From contig CAYONC010000003.1 in assembly GCA_964405265.1 (NCBI GenBank), forward strand, positions 109,233-173,232: DNA of 64,000 nt. Reading direction: 5' to 3'. Below are positions 25,615 through 34,439 of the stretch, one piece after another. Position 1 is the first letter of the stretch. Every line of letters starts with the position of its first letter. The notes below the pieces were generated by a model. The model saw only the letters and a list, made by a program, of their open reading frames with translations, did no database searches and had not been told where the DNA came from. The stretch is from Eshraghiella sp964405265. Lineage in GTDB: Bacteria; Bacillota; Clostridia; Lachnospirales; Lachnospiraceae. A program made the translations under genes and the position numbers.

Positions 25615-26635
25615 GTGGTATGATAAAGACGGCATAAATGATGATGTGGTTGTATACGGAAGAGTCAGGCTGGCAAGAAATTTTGAAGAATATCCTTTTT
25701 TGGACAGAATAAGCAGTGAGACTGCATCAAAAATGGTAAAATCCGTTATTGAACGGTTTAAAAAAGATTATCAGGAGAAATACTCCTATTATTACATGGA
25801 CAACTGCAATGAAATAAGAAAAGGTGAATTAAGGGCCAAAACGGGTATAAAAGCCTCATCGCTTCCTAAAACTGAAAGCGGAATGATACTTTCACCTGAC
25901 GAATCACTTTCGGTTCTGATAAACGGCGAAGACCATGTCAGAATACAGGCAATGTGCAGTGGCATGAATCTTAACGAATGTTTCAGAAAAGCTGATGAAA
26001 CGGACGATTATATTGATGAAAATTTCAATTATGCCTTTGATGAAAAATACGGATATAAAACTGCTTATCCGACCAACATAGGAACAGGACTGCGGGCGGA
26101 ATATGTCCTGCACCTGCCATCCTTAAAGGATGCGGGGAAGATAAGCCATATAAGCACGGAGGTCGGCAGATTCGGCATAATGCTGAAGCCCTTATACGGT
26201 GAGGGTAATGACAGAACCAATACCTTTTTCAGGATTTCAAGCCGCCGCAGTATCGGATTGGAGGAAAAAGAAATCATTCAGGATCTGGACAATATGGTAT
26301 GCCAGCTTGTCAGTCAGGAAAGGGAGCAGGGCCGGATTTTTTATTCGGCCAGCAGGATTGGCATGGAGGACGAAATATATAAGTCATACGGAGTTCTTAA
26401 ATACGCAAGAAAGCTTTCGTATAAGGATTCTCTGATGCTCATATCAGAGATAAAAAAAGGAATATCACTGGGTATCCTTAAAACGGCAGACGGTCGGGGA
26501 TATAACATTAACAGAATTATGATGAACATAAAACCGTCTGTAATTAAGGCATCGGAGAACAGGACCATGACTGAGGCAGAGACGGACGTGGCAAGGGCAG
26601 AATATCTTAGGGAAACAATCCCGGAAATTGTATAA
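25607..26635 (+). CDS. mcsB: McsB-type protein arginine kinase with substituted conserved residues
   Basis: Guanidino-kinase-fold protein expected to phosphorylate arginines of misfolded proteins for ClpC. At 342 residues it keeps the family order: GRVRLARN near residue 20, a NEEDH-like segment, a PTNIGTGLRA loop and KPLYGEG. Several usually invariant positions differ. The conserved Cys before PTN (SCPTN in B. subtilis) is Tyr here (TAYPTN), NEEDH reads NGEDH, and SSRIRLAR reads YGRVRLAR. Activity could therefore be altered or lost while binding is kept. The operon context (mcsA, clpC) is standard. The family call is firm; full kinase activity is uncertain. Confidence 0.88.
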   Translation: MDKWYDKDGINDDVVVYGRVRLARNFEEYPFLDRISSETASKMVKSVIERFKKDYQEKYSYYYMDNCNEIRKGELRAKTGIKASSLPKTESGMILSPDESLSVLINGEDHVRIQAMCSGMNLNECFRKADETDDYIDENFNYAFDEKYGYKTAYPTNIGTGLRAEYVLHLPSLKDAGKISHISTEVGRFGIMLKPLYGEGNDRTNTFFRISSRRSIGLEEKEIIQDLDNMVCQLVSQEREQGRIFYSASRIGMEDEIYKSYGVLKYARKLSYKDSLMLISEIKKGISLGILKTADGRGYNINRIMMNIKPSVIKASENRTMTEAETDVARAEYLRETIPEIV

Positions 26636-26649
26636 CGGAGGAAAGAACA

Positions 26650-29088
26650 ATGCAGAGCGGATTTACCGGAAAAGCGGAACTTGCATTACAATATGCGGCA
26701 GAGGCGGCATTTGAGCTGCGCCACAGCTGTATCGGGTCGGAGCATATATTACTCGGACTTTTAAGAACGGAGGACAGCATTGCATACAATGTTCTGTATG
26801 AAAACGGAATAGAAGAAGAGAAAATACTTGAGTCCGTAAGCGAGCTCATTAAGAGCAGCTACGGAGTAAAAGAACAGGGAACTTATACGCCGCGGGCAAT
26901 GAGAATCATTGATAACGCAAGGCGTGAGGCAAAAAGGTTCGGCAGTGACCTTATCGGAACGGAGCATATTCTTATAGGCATGCTCAAGGAAGTGGACTGT
27001 GTGGCAACAAGGCTTATTGCGGTTCTGGGATATAAAATTCAGAAAATATATGTGGACATTCTTAATGCAATGGGCGAGGATGCAAATGCGTACAGGGATG
27101 ACATCGGCACATCGAAGAAGAAAAAATCCAAAACAGGTACACTTGAACAGTACAGCAGGGATTTGACGGAGCTTGCGGCAGCAGGAAAACTTGACCCCGT
27201 AATCGGAAGAGAACAGGAAATCAGAAGGCTGATACAGATAAGCAGCAGACGTACCAAAAATAATCCGTGCCTTGTAGGTGAGCCGGGTGTCGGAAAGACA
27301 GCCGTGGTGGAAGGGCTTGCAATTAAAATTGCAGAAGGGAACGTGCCGGACACAATCAGGAATAAGAGGGTTCTTACCCTTGACCTTGCAGGAATGGTGG
27401 CAGGCTCCAAATACCGTGGTGAATTTGAAGAACGTATCAAGAAAATCATTTCCGAGGTAAAAAGCTCCGGAGACGTGATTCTTTTTATAGATGAGCTTCA
27501 TACCATAATCGGCGCAGGAGGTGCGGAAGGGGCAATAGACGCTTCCAACATACTTAAGCCTTCACTTGCAAGGGGAGAGGTTCAGATTATCGGGGCAACC
27601 ACGCTGGATGAATACCGTAAATACATTGAGAAGGATGCGGCACTTGAAAGACGTTTTCAGCCGGTTGAGGTAAAGGAACCGGATGCGGAAGAAGCAGTGG
27701 CAATACTGAAAGGTCTCAGGGAACCTTATGAAAAGCACCATGGTGTTACGATTACGGATAAGGCGATAGAAGCGGCAGTAAAGCTATCGGTAAGATATAT
27801 TAATGACAGATATCTGCCTGATAAGGCGATAGACCTCATAGATGAAGCGTCATCAAAGGCGAGACTCGGAACATATGTAAAACCGGACGAAATCGTTAAA
27901 CTTGAAGACGAAATCGAAAGGCTCGGAACGGATAAGGAAAATGCAATCAGGACGGAGGCATATGAGAAAGCCGGTGAAATTAAGAAAAAACAGCTGAAAA
28001 AGCTTGAAAAGCTTGAAAAACTGAACGCAAAATGGCAGAAAACCAAGGAAAACAGAAATCTGACCGTTGATGAGGAAGAAATTGCATCCGTAGTATCGGA
28101 CTGGTCTAAGATACCCGTAAACAGGCTTACCATGGGAGAATCTGAACGGCTCATGAGGCTTGAACAGACACTCCATGAAAGAGTCGTGTCTCAGGATGAC
28201 GCAGTGACTGCAGTGTCAAAGGCAATCAGAAGGGGCCGGGTCGGACTTAAGGACCCTAAGAGACCGATTGGAACATTCCTCTTTTTAGGACCTACCGGAG
28301 TGGGTAAAACGGAGCTGTCAAAAGCACTTGCGGAGGCAATGTTCGGAAGTGAAAATTCGCTGATAAGGGTGGATATGTCGGAATACATGGAATCACACAG
28401 TGTTTCAAAAATGATAGGCTCGCCTCCGGGATATGTAGGGTATGATGAAGGAGGACAGCTCAGCGAAAAAGTCAGAAGAAATCCGTATTCGGTCGTGCTG
28501 TTTGATGAAATAGAAAAAGCACACCCGGATGTGTTCAACATTCTGCTTCAGGTGCTTGATGACGGAATAATCACGGATTCCACGGGAAGAAAAATAGATT
28601 TTAAAAATACGGTAATCATTATGACGAGCAATGCAGGCGCTGAAAATATCGTCTCTCCGAGGAATCTCGGTTTTAATGCCGTATCGGATGAAGAAAGCCG
28701 GCATTCGGGAATGAAGGAAAAAGTTATGGATGAAGTGAAAAAAATCTTCAGACCGGAATTTCTTAACAGAATAGATGACATGATTGTATTCAGGATGCTT
28801 AACAGGGATGACATGGGTTCGATTGTGGACATAATGCTCAAATCCATCAACGACAGAATTAAGGAACAGCTTGACATTACGCTGGAGCTTGATGCGGCGG
28901 CAAAAGAATATATCGTGGACATGGGATATGATGAAAAATATGGTGCAAGACCTTTAAAAAGGGCGATTCAGACCAATATTGAGGATGAGCTTGCCGAAGA
29001 GATACTTAAAGGCAGCATAAGCGCCGGCAGCCATGTTAAAATAACGTATCCCGTCAGGGAAGAAAAACTTGTATTTTCTGTAAATTAA
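26650..29088 (+). CDS. clpC: ATP-dependent Clp protease ATP-binding subunit ClpC
   Basis: Hsp100 unfoldase that feeds proteins to ClpP, 812 residues. Order: two Clp-N repeats (1-150), AAA module 1 with GEPGVGKTA and ILFIDELHT, a middle domain containing a UVR-like helix (TEAYEKAGEIKKKQLKKLEK), AAA module 2 with GPTGVGKTE and VVLFDEIEK, then the C-terminal D2-small domain. The Clp-N pocket and middle domain are the sites where McsB/MecA-type adaptors act. It lies 14 bases after mcsB. All ATPase motifs are intact. Confidence 0.95.
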   Translation: MQSGFTGKAELALQYAAEAAFELRHSCIGSEHILLGLLRTEDSIAYNVLYENGIEEEKILESVSELIKSSYGVKEQGTYTPRAMRIIDNARREAKRFGSDLIGTEHILIGMLKEVDCVATRLIAVLGYKIQKIYVDILNAMGEDANAYRDDIGTSKKKKSKTGTLEQYSRDLTELAAAGKLDPVIGREQEIRRLIQISSRRTKNNPCLVGEPGVGKTAVVEGLAIKIAEGNVPDTIRNKRVLTLDLAGMVAGSKYRGEFEERIKKIISEVKSSGDVILFIDELHTIIGAGGAEGAIDASNILKPSLARGEVQIIGATTLDEYRKYIEKDAALERRFQPVEVKEPDAEEAVAILKGLREPYEKHHGVTITDKAIEAAVKLSVRYINDRYLPDKAIDLIDEASSKARLGTYVKPDEIVKLEDEIERLGTDKENAIRTEAYEKAGEIKKKQLKKLEKLEKLNAKWQKTKENRNLTVDEEEIASVVSDWSKIPVNRLTMGESERLMRLEQTLHERVVSQDDAVTAVSKAIRRGRVGLKDPKRPIGTFLFLGPTGVGKTELSKALAEAMFGSENSLIRVDMSEYMESHSVSKMIGSPPGYVGYDEGGQLSEKVRRNPYSVVLFDEIEKAHPDVFNILLQVLDDGIITDSTGRKIDFKNTVIIMTSNAGAENIVSPRNLGFNAVSDEESRHSGMKEKVMDEVKKIFRPEFLNRIDDMIVFRMLNRDDMGSIVDIMLKSINDRIKEQLDITLELDAAAKEYIVDMGYDEKYGARPLKRAIQTNIEDELAEEILKGSISAGSHVKITYPVREEKLVFSVN

Positions 29089-29163
29089 TGTGGAAAAAGA
29101 CCGTGAAGTATATTATAATAATATAATATAAAAGGTCAGACGAAATACGCAGGAGGAAGGAAA

Positions 29164-29574
29164 ATGTCCGTAATAGACGAATTAATATGTATTGAGGAAG
29201 ATGGCACCATAAGTTTTGGAAATTATCTTCTGGATACCAAGACCAAGAAGGATAACGTAGAGTATAACGGTGACATATACAAGGTTAAGACCTTCAATGA
29301 GATTACCAGATTAGAGAAAAACGGAATGTTTGTATATGAGTCGGTTCCGGGAACGACGGTTCATAATCTTTCAATATCGGACGGCAGGGTAGACATGAAG
29401 GTGGAAGGAATGAAGGATTCCCGGATAACCTTAGAGCTTGAGCCTGCAGCGGAATATAAGGTATATGTTGACGGGGTTACGGTCGGCAACATCAGAACCA
29501 ATATCAGCGGTAAATTAAGCTTCAGCATTGAAGCGGGAAGCTCGCCAGTTGAAGTTAAAATCGTAAGAATATGA
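29164..29574 (+). CDS. Conserved-looking hypothetical protein, 136 residues
   Basis: I do not recognise a family. The protein is soluble, has no signal peptide or membrane helix, and looks mostly beta-strand: a first half with LDTKTKKDNVEYNGDIYKVKT and a second half with alternating hydrophobic residues and YKVYVDGVTVGNI, reminiscent of a small beta-sandwich. A strong AGGAGGAAGGAAA ribosome site precedes it. It lies between clpC and radA, genes that commonly adjoin in clostridia, so it may be expressed with either. Function not assigned. Confidence 0.7.
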   Translation: MSVIDELICIEEDGTISFGNYLLDTKTKKDNVEYNGDIYKVKTFNEITRLEKNGMFVYESVPGTTVHNLSISDGRVDMKVEGMKDSRITLELEPAAEYKVYVDGVTVGNIRTNISGKLSFSIEAGSSPVEVKIVRI

Positions 29575-29586
29575 CCGGAGTAATGT

Positions 29587-30939
29587 ATGGCTAAGAACAG
29601 GACGAATGTTTTTTTCTGCAGGGAATGCGGTCATGAATCCGTTAAATGGATGGGACAGTGTCCGGGCTGCCATGAGTGGAATACATTTGTGGAAGCTCCT
29701 CCTTCAGGCAAGCAGACAGGAACGGTTTCCGGCATATCGCAGAAAAGCGGGCCGGTGCGTGCTTCGGAAATTAATACGGATGATGAAGAACGGTACGGTA
29801 CGGGCTTTAAGGAACTGGACAGGGTGCTGGGCGGAGGAATTGTCAGAGGCTCCATGATTCTTGTTGGAGGAGATCCGGGAATCGGAAAATCAACAATACT
29901 TCTGCAGGTATGCCGCAATGTTTCGGAGCAACGGAAGGTTCTGTATATATCGGGAGAAGAATCCTTAAAGCAGATTAAGATGAGAGCCGACAGGATAGGC
30001 AGAATGCCTGACAATTTTTACATATTGTGTGAAACGGCACTTTCCGATATTGATGATACAATAAGAAGATGTCAGCCTGACATGGTCATAATAGACTCAA
30101 TACAGACCATGTATTGCGATACGAGCGATTCGGCACCGGGCAGTGTAGGTCAGGTAAGGGAATCAACCAATCTTCTGATGCAGATTGCCAAGGGACTTGG
30201 AATAACCGTATTTATTGTCGGACACGTAACCAAGGAAGGCGTGGTTGCAGGACCGAGGGTTTTAGAACATATGGTTGATACCGTGCTGTATTTTGAAGGC
30301 GAACGCAGCGAATCATACAGAATAATCCGTGCAGTCAAAAACCGTTTTGGTGCCACCAATGAAATCGGCGTATTTGAGATGTGCCAGGAAGGACTGAGGG
30401 AAGTGCTTAATCCGTCAGAGTATATGCTGAGCGGAAGACCTAAGGGTGAATCCGGATCCGTAGTGGCATGCCTTATGGAAGGAACAAGACCCGTACTTGT
30501 GGAAATACAGGCACTTGTCAGCAGGACGGTATTCGGCATGCCGAGGAGAACGGCAGCCGGAACGGATTATAACCGCATGAACCTGCTTATGGCGGTTCTT
30601 GAGAAAAAGTTAGGTATGCAGCTTTCGGGATGTGATGCATATCTTAATATTGCCGGAGGACTTAAGGTTAATGAACCGGCACTGGATTTGGGAATAATAA
30701 TGGCACTTGTCTCAAGCTTCAGAAACAGACCGGTTAATGATAATACCATATGTTTCGGGGAGGTGGGACTTGCCGGAGAAGTCAGGGCGGTCAGTCAGGC
30801 CAAGCAGAGGGTTGCGGAAGCCATAAAGCTCGGATTTGAGGAATGTATAATACCTAAGGCATGTCTTAAGGCAATAGGTAATGAAGACAGAATAAAAATA
30901 ACCGCAATAAGCTCGGTAGCCGAGATATGCGGGATGTAA
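29587..30939 (+). CDS. radA: DNA repair protein RadA
   Basis: RecA-like ATPase that processes recombination intermediates, 450 residues. The N-terminal zinc finger is CRECGHESVKWMGQCPGCHEWN (two CxxC pairs). Walker A is GGDPGIGKST, followed by YISGEES, and the RadA-specific KNRFG motif is present. The last ~150 residues form the Lon-protease-like domain (LNIAGGLKVNEPALDLGI...). It sits 13 bases after the unknown gene, downstream of clpC, as in other Firmicutes. Its stop codon forms one arm of the short inverted repeat at 30935-30951. Confidence 0.95.
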   Translation: MAKNRTNVFFCRECGHESVKWMGQCPGCHEWNTFVEAPPSGKQTGTVSGISQKSGPVRASEINTDDEERYGTGFKELDRVLGGGIVRGSMILVGGDPGIGKSTILLQVCRNVSEQRKVLYISGEESLKQIKMRADRIGRMPDNFYILCETALSDIDDTIRRCQPDMVIIDSIQTMYCDTSDSAPGSVGQVRESTNLLMQIAKGLGITVFIVGHVTKEGVVAGPRVLEHMVDTVLYFEGERSESYRIIRAVKNRFGATNEIGVFEMCQEGLREVLNPSEYMLSGRPKGESGSVVACLMEGTRPVLVEIQALVSRTVFGMPRRTAAGTDYNRMNLLMAVLEKKLGMQLSGCDAYLNIAGGLKVNEPALDLGIIMALVSSFRNRPVNDNTICFGEVGLAGEVRAVSQAKQRVAEAIKLGFEECIIPKACLKAIGNEDRIKITAISSVAEICGM

Positions 30940-30951
30940 CGGAGGATTACA
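30935..30951 (+). promoter_or_regulatory. Ribosome site inside a TGTAA/TTACA inverted repeat
   Basis: TGTAA (30935-30939) and TTACA (30947-30951) flank CGGAGGA, so the SD of the short chemotaxis gene would be in a hairpin loop. It resembles the motifs at 41008-41025 and 43349-43365, but with fewer CsrA-consensus bases. Confidence 0.35.
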
Positions 30952-30953
30952 TA

Positions 30954-31595
30954 ATGATGACAGAAGAAATCTTAAAGAGTATTGATGAACTGGATGCATC
31001 CCAGTTAAGAGTTGAGAAGCATGCATTTGATGTAATTAATGCATCAGATTCTTCACTTAATCTTATAAGGGAAGGCATGACGGATATTGAAGAAATCGTA
31101 ACTAACATCAACGAGCTTAATTCGCTTATTGAGGCGTCTGCAGCCAATATAAGGGAGCTTGAAGACCTTTCCAACCAGATTCAGCAGTTTGCGGGTGCAG
31201 TCGGAAAAATTGCCGGTAAGACCAACATACTTTCACTTAATGCATCCATTGAAGCAGCAAGGGCAGGAGAAGCAGGACGCGGATTTGCGGTTGTAGCCAA
31301 GGAAGTCGGAGGGCTTGCGGCACAGTCAACCAAGTCATCCAGGGACATATCCGATACGGTAGAGAAGGTTAAGATGTTTGTGGATGCAACAATTTCAACA
31401 ATGCAGCAGTTATACCAGCATTCACTTCAGCAGAATGAAAAAGCAGCACAGGTACAGGAGCTTCTGAATACGGTGCTTTCATCAGCATATGGTGCAAATG
31501 AAGTATCAAGAGGAATGGAACAGGAGATAGCTTTCCAGAGAGACGTCATTGAGAACGTCAGAATGGCAATGAACAACTCAATGCAGGAAATTTAA
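30954..31595 (+). CDS. Soluble methyl-accepting-chemotaxis-type signalling domain protein
   Basis: A 213-residue protein that consists almost wholly of an MCP signalling coiled coil. The hairpin tip that contacts CheA/CheW is intact (NILSLNASIEAARAGEAG, then GFAVVAKEVGGLA). There is no membrane helix, HAMP or recognisable sensor; about 65 residues precede the signalling region. It would form a cytoplasmic receptor or array component. The start at 30954 has GGAGG seven bases upstream; an upstream start at 30927 would overlap radA. It follows radA directly. Confidence 0.88.
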   Translation: MMTEEILKSIDELDASQLRVEKHAFDVINASDSSLNLIREGMTDIEEIVTNINELNSLIEASAANIRELEDLSNQIQQFAGAVGKIAGKTNILSLNASIEAARAGEAGRGFAVVAKEVGGLAAQSTKSSRDISDTVEKVKMFVDATISTMQQLYQHSLQQNEKAAQVQELLNTVLSSAYGANEVSRGMEQEIAFQRDVIENVRMAMNNSMQEI

Positions 31596-31634
31596 ATTTT
31601 TTCTTGCAAATATTATCACAATGTGATATAAATA

Positions 31635-31666
31635 ACAAGTGGCGTCTGTTTCTGACGCCACCTTGT
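31635..31666 (+). terminator. GC-rich hairpin between the chemotaxis gene and tRNA-Trp
   Basis: The arms GTGGCGTC (31639-31646) and GACGCCAC (31654-31661) can be extended by ACAAG/CTTGT with one bulge. There is no T-tract, so termination is uncertain; it ends two bases before tRNA-Trp and may instead mark a processing site. Confidence 0.4.
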
Positions 31667-31668
31667 AA

Positions 31669-31741
31669 AGGGGTATAGTTCAGCTGGTAGAATATCGGTC
31701 TCCAAAACCGCAGGTCGTGGGTTCGAGTCCTACTGCCCCTG
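31669..31741 (+). tRNA. tRNA-Trp (anticodon CCA)
   Basis: A 73-base cloverleaf. The acceptor AGGGGTA pairs with TGCCCCT, the anticodon loop CTCCAAA gives CCA, the T-arm has GGTTCGAGTCC, and the discriminator is G, as usual for tRNA-Trp. CCA is not encoded. Confidence 0.96.
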
Positions 31742-31743
31742 CT

Positions 31744-31780
31744 AATGGAACATTCATTTTGCATGAATGTTCCATTTTTT
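31744..31780 (+). terminator. Terminator of tRNA-Trp
   Basis: AATGGAACATTCAT (31744-31757) and ATGAATGTTCCATT (31763-31776) form a 14-bp stem with a 5-base loop and a T-tract. Confidence 0.92.
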
Positions 31781-31850
31781 GTTTATCAAACGAATATGAG
31801 ATTGATTTTGAACCGGAATGATTTTATATTAACAGGAGGAAACAGACATT

Positions 31851-32477
31851 ATGAAAATTTTAGTGTGTATATTAACGGGTTATATTATCGGAACACTGAA
31901 TCCGGCATATTTTATATCAAGACTCAAGGGTATTGACATAAGGGAAAAAGGCTCCGGCAATGCCGGTGCTTCCAATGCACTGATTGTAATGGGCAAGGCG
32001 GCAGGCGTATTTTGTGCGGCTTTTGACATGATTAAGACATGTGCGGCAATCGGACTTGCAGAGTATCTGTTTCCGGATTTTGAATATGCATTCAGCCTGT
32101 CAGGCGTTGCCTGCATACTGGGACATATCTTTCCGTTTTACATGAAGTTCAGGGGCGGTAAGGGACTTGCATGTATAGGAGCAATGGTTCTTAAATTTGA
32201 CAGAAGAATATTTTTCATCATGCTTGCGGTGGAAATTGTTATTGTTCTTATCGTGGATTATATTTTTGTCGTGCCTTTAAGCGTGTCATTAATATTTCCG
32301 GCAGTATACGTTATTACAACGGGAATTGTTTCTGCCGCAGGCATAATGCTTCCGGCAACAGCAGCAATCTTTTATAAGCATATGGAAAACATACGACGGC
32401 TGCAGGCAGGAACGGAAGCGAGATTCAGTCTGTTATGGAATAGAGATGAAGAAATTGAGAGAATTACTAAGGATTGA
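31851..32477 (+). CDS. plsY: Glycerol-3-phosphate acyltransferase PlsY
   Basis: Transfers the acyl group from acyl-phosphate to glycerol-3-phosphate, the first step of phospholipid synthesis; its product is the substrate of PlsC (2479-3264). A polytopic membrane protein of 208 residues. The three family motifs are present: GSGNAGASN near residue 40, FRGGKGLA near 100, and a later loop near 185. GSGNAGASNALIVMG departs slightly from the usual GATNVLR form. AGGAGG precedes the start. It stands alone after tRNA-Trp. Confidence 0.9.
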   Translation: MKILVCILTGYIIGTLNPAYFISRLKGIDIREKGSGNAGASNALIVMGKAAGVFCAAFDMIKTCAAIGLAEYLFPDFEYAFSLSGVACILGHIFPFYMKFRGGKGLACIGAMVLKFDRRIFFIMLAVEIVIVLIVDYIFVVPLSVSLIFPAVYVITTGIVSAAGIMLPATAAIFYKHMENIRRLQAGTEARFSLLWNRDEEIERITKD

Positions 32478-32514
32478 TAAAAATACTTGTAAATGCACCC
32501 GGAATATGGTTTAA

Positions 32515-32544
32515 TTGACAACGTACTAAAACAATTAATCTAAA
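32515..32544 (+). promoter_or_regulatory. Candidate promoter of the ABC-2 exporter operon
   Basis: A consensus TTGACA (32515-32520). Possible -10 boxes are TAATCT (15-base spacer) and TCTAAA (18-base spacer); neither is ideal. A small hairpin TGCAG/CTGCA follows in the leader. Confidence 0.45.
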
Positions 32545-32582
32545 ACGTGCAGTTTACTGCATATCGTTAAGGAGATTAAAAA

Positions 32583-33611
32583 ATGATAACAGTAAAAAAT
32601 ATATCCAAGGAATTTATATCGGCTAAGAAATATCCCGGCCTCAAGGGTGCCGTTAAAGGACTTTTTTCACGCGAAAAGGTCCGTAAAACTGCCGTGGACA
32701 ACATATCATTTGATATTGCTGACGGAGAAATTGTGGGATACATAGGAAGCAACGGCGCCGGAAAGTCTACTACAATTAAGATGATGACCGGTATACTGAA
32801 GCCTACGGGAGGAACTTGCCTGATTAACGGTATTGACCCAAGCAGGGACCGCAACGGCAATGCAGCCAGCATAGGTGTTGTATTCGGACAGAGAACCCAG
32901 CTGTGGTGGGATCTTCCGCTATCGGAATCATATACGATTCTCAAGGAAATATACAATGTTTCTGACGAGGATTATGAACAGAGAATGAAGTTTCTTAATG
33001 ATGTACTCGGTTTGCAGGAGTTTTTTACCCAGTCGGTAAGAACTCTGTCGTTAGGTCAGAGAATGAGGGCGGATTTGGGAGCATCACTGCTGCATAACCC
33101 CAAGGTGTTGTATCTTGATGAGCCTACAATAGGACTTGATCTGGTTGTTAAGGATAAAATACGTGAGGCTATCAGGGAAATTAACGAAAAATACAATACC
33201 ACGGTTATTCTTACGACACATGACATAGGTGATATTGAAGAGCTCTGCAGCAGAATAATAGTGATAGATGAAGGACATAAAATTTACGACGGCGGTCTTA
33301 AGGAGCTTAAGGAGCTGTACGGAAAAAGACGGCGCGTATCCATGGAGGTGGAAAATATGTCCCTGTGCAGGGAACGCATACGTGATGAATTATCCGGATT
33401 GAACGGAAATGATTTTACCATTGAATCAGATGAAGAACGGAATCTCATGATTTTTTCATTTAACAGGGATGAAGTACAGATATCCGAGATAATATCAGCC
33501 GTAATGAGAATTACTGAAATCAGGGATGTGGAAATAAAGGATACGGAACTGTCAGAAATTGTAAAAGAAATTTATAATCATAACATTACCGCATTGGAAA
33601 AAGGGGAGTGA
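32583..33611 (+). CDS. ABC-2 exporter ATP-binding protein
   Basis: ATPase of a three-gene exporter, 342 residues. Walker A is GSNGAGKSTT, the signature is LSLGQRMR, and Walker B is VLYLDEPTIGLD. It has an ~30-residue charged insertion near the N-terminus and a ~100-residue C-terminal extension after the H-loop. Both are typical of the group paired with two PF06182-type ABC-2 permeases. Its stop overlaps the next gene's start region. Cargo unknown. Confidence 0.9.
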   Translation: MITVKNISKEFISAKKYPGLKGAVKGLFSREKVRKTAVDNISFDIADGEIVGYIGSNGAGKSTTIKMMTGILKPTGGTCLINGIDPSRDRNGNAASIGVVFGQRTQLWWDLPLSESYTILKEIYNVSDEDYEQRMKFLNDVLGLQEFFTQSVRTLSLGQRMRADLGASLLHNPKVLYLDEPTIGLDLVVKDKIREAIREINEKYNTTVILTTHDIGDIEELCSRIIVIDEGHKIYDGGLKELKELYGKRRRVSMEVENMSLCRERIRDELSGLNGNDFTIESDEERNLMIFSFNRDEVQISEIISAVMRITEIRDVEIKDTELSEIVKEIYNHNITALEKGE

Positions 33612-33616
33612 GTCAG

Positions 33617-34435
33617 TTGAAGAAATTTTTTAAAACGTATCTTCCTTTTTCCGCCAATGTCATAAAGAGCAATCTTGCTTATCAGGGAGCATTTTATCTT
33701 TTTATATTCTGCAGCCTGTTCAGCTCGTTCATAAATTATTATTTGTGGAAAGCAATATACGGAAGTGCAGAGAATGTCGTTCTTGGCGGACTTACAGCCG
33801 GTGAAATGGTTGTTTATGTTTTTATGACCTATGTTACGTCAAGCATCGTAATGGTAGGAATCTCAGAGGATATAAGCATGGATGTCGTCAAGGGGAATGT
33901 GGCAATGCAGCTTATTAAACCGATTGATTACAGAATGAGCCAGCTGTTCCGCGGAATAGGATATTCAGTGTACAGGTTTATCGTACCGGGAATATTCGTA
34001 TGGATTGGTGTGGAAATATACAGGGCAGCCACGCTTGACGTGGCATTTACGGGCGTACTCAACATAGTGATTTATTTATGCAGCACCGTAATGAGTCTCA
34101 TGATATATCTGCTGTTTGATTTCTGTTTTGCGATGATAGCCTTTTTTACCACGTATATATTCGGACTTAACATGGCTAAATCCGCCGTAATGTCATTTCT
34201 CACCGGGCAGCTGATACCGTTATCCTTTTTCCCTGAGACGGTACAGAGGGTGTTTGACTTTATGCCTTTTTCGTCAATGATATATACCCCTGTAATGATA
34301 TATCTTGGAAAATGTACCGGAACCGACCTGCTGTTTTCACTGCTTAAACAGGTATTCTGGATTGTTGTTCTGTATTCTGCAGGCACCTTTATCTGGAAAA
34401 GGGTGACGAAGAGACTGGTTGTTCTTGGAGGTTGA
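33617..34435 (+). CDS. ABC-2 family transporter permease, first subunit
   Basis: Membrane subunit with about six helices (272 residues) of the PF06182-like type: an N-terminal helix pair with NLAYQGAFYLFIFCSLFSSF, and a later DFCFAMIAFFTTYIFGLN. I chose the TTG at 33617 because GGGGAG (33603-33608) lies eight bases upstream. A GTG at 33608 in the same frame is the alternative and overlaps the ATPase stop. It pairs with the similar second permease to form a heterodimeric channel. Confidence 0.85.
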   Translation: MKKFFKTYLPFSANVIKSNLAYQGAFYLFIFCSLFSSFINYYLWKAIYGSAENVVLGGLTAGEMVVYVFMTYVTSSIVMVGISEDISMDVVKGNVAMQLIKPIDYRMSQLFRGIGYSVYRFIVPGIFVWIGVEIYRAATLDVAFTGVLNIVIYLCSTVMSLMIYLLFDFCFAMIAFFTTYIFGLNMAKSAVMSFLTGQLIPLSFFPETVQRVFDFMPFSSMIYTPVMIYLGKCTGTDLLFSLLKQVFWIVVLYSAGTFIWKRVTKRLVVLGG

Positions 34436-34439
34436 TGCT

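Noticed and set aside
26761..27501. Minus-strand open frame of 246 codons opposite clpC
   Set aside because: Antisense to a conserved gene, with odd composition and no SD.
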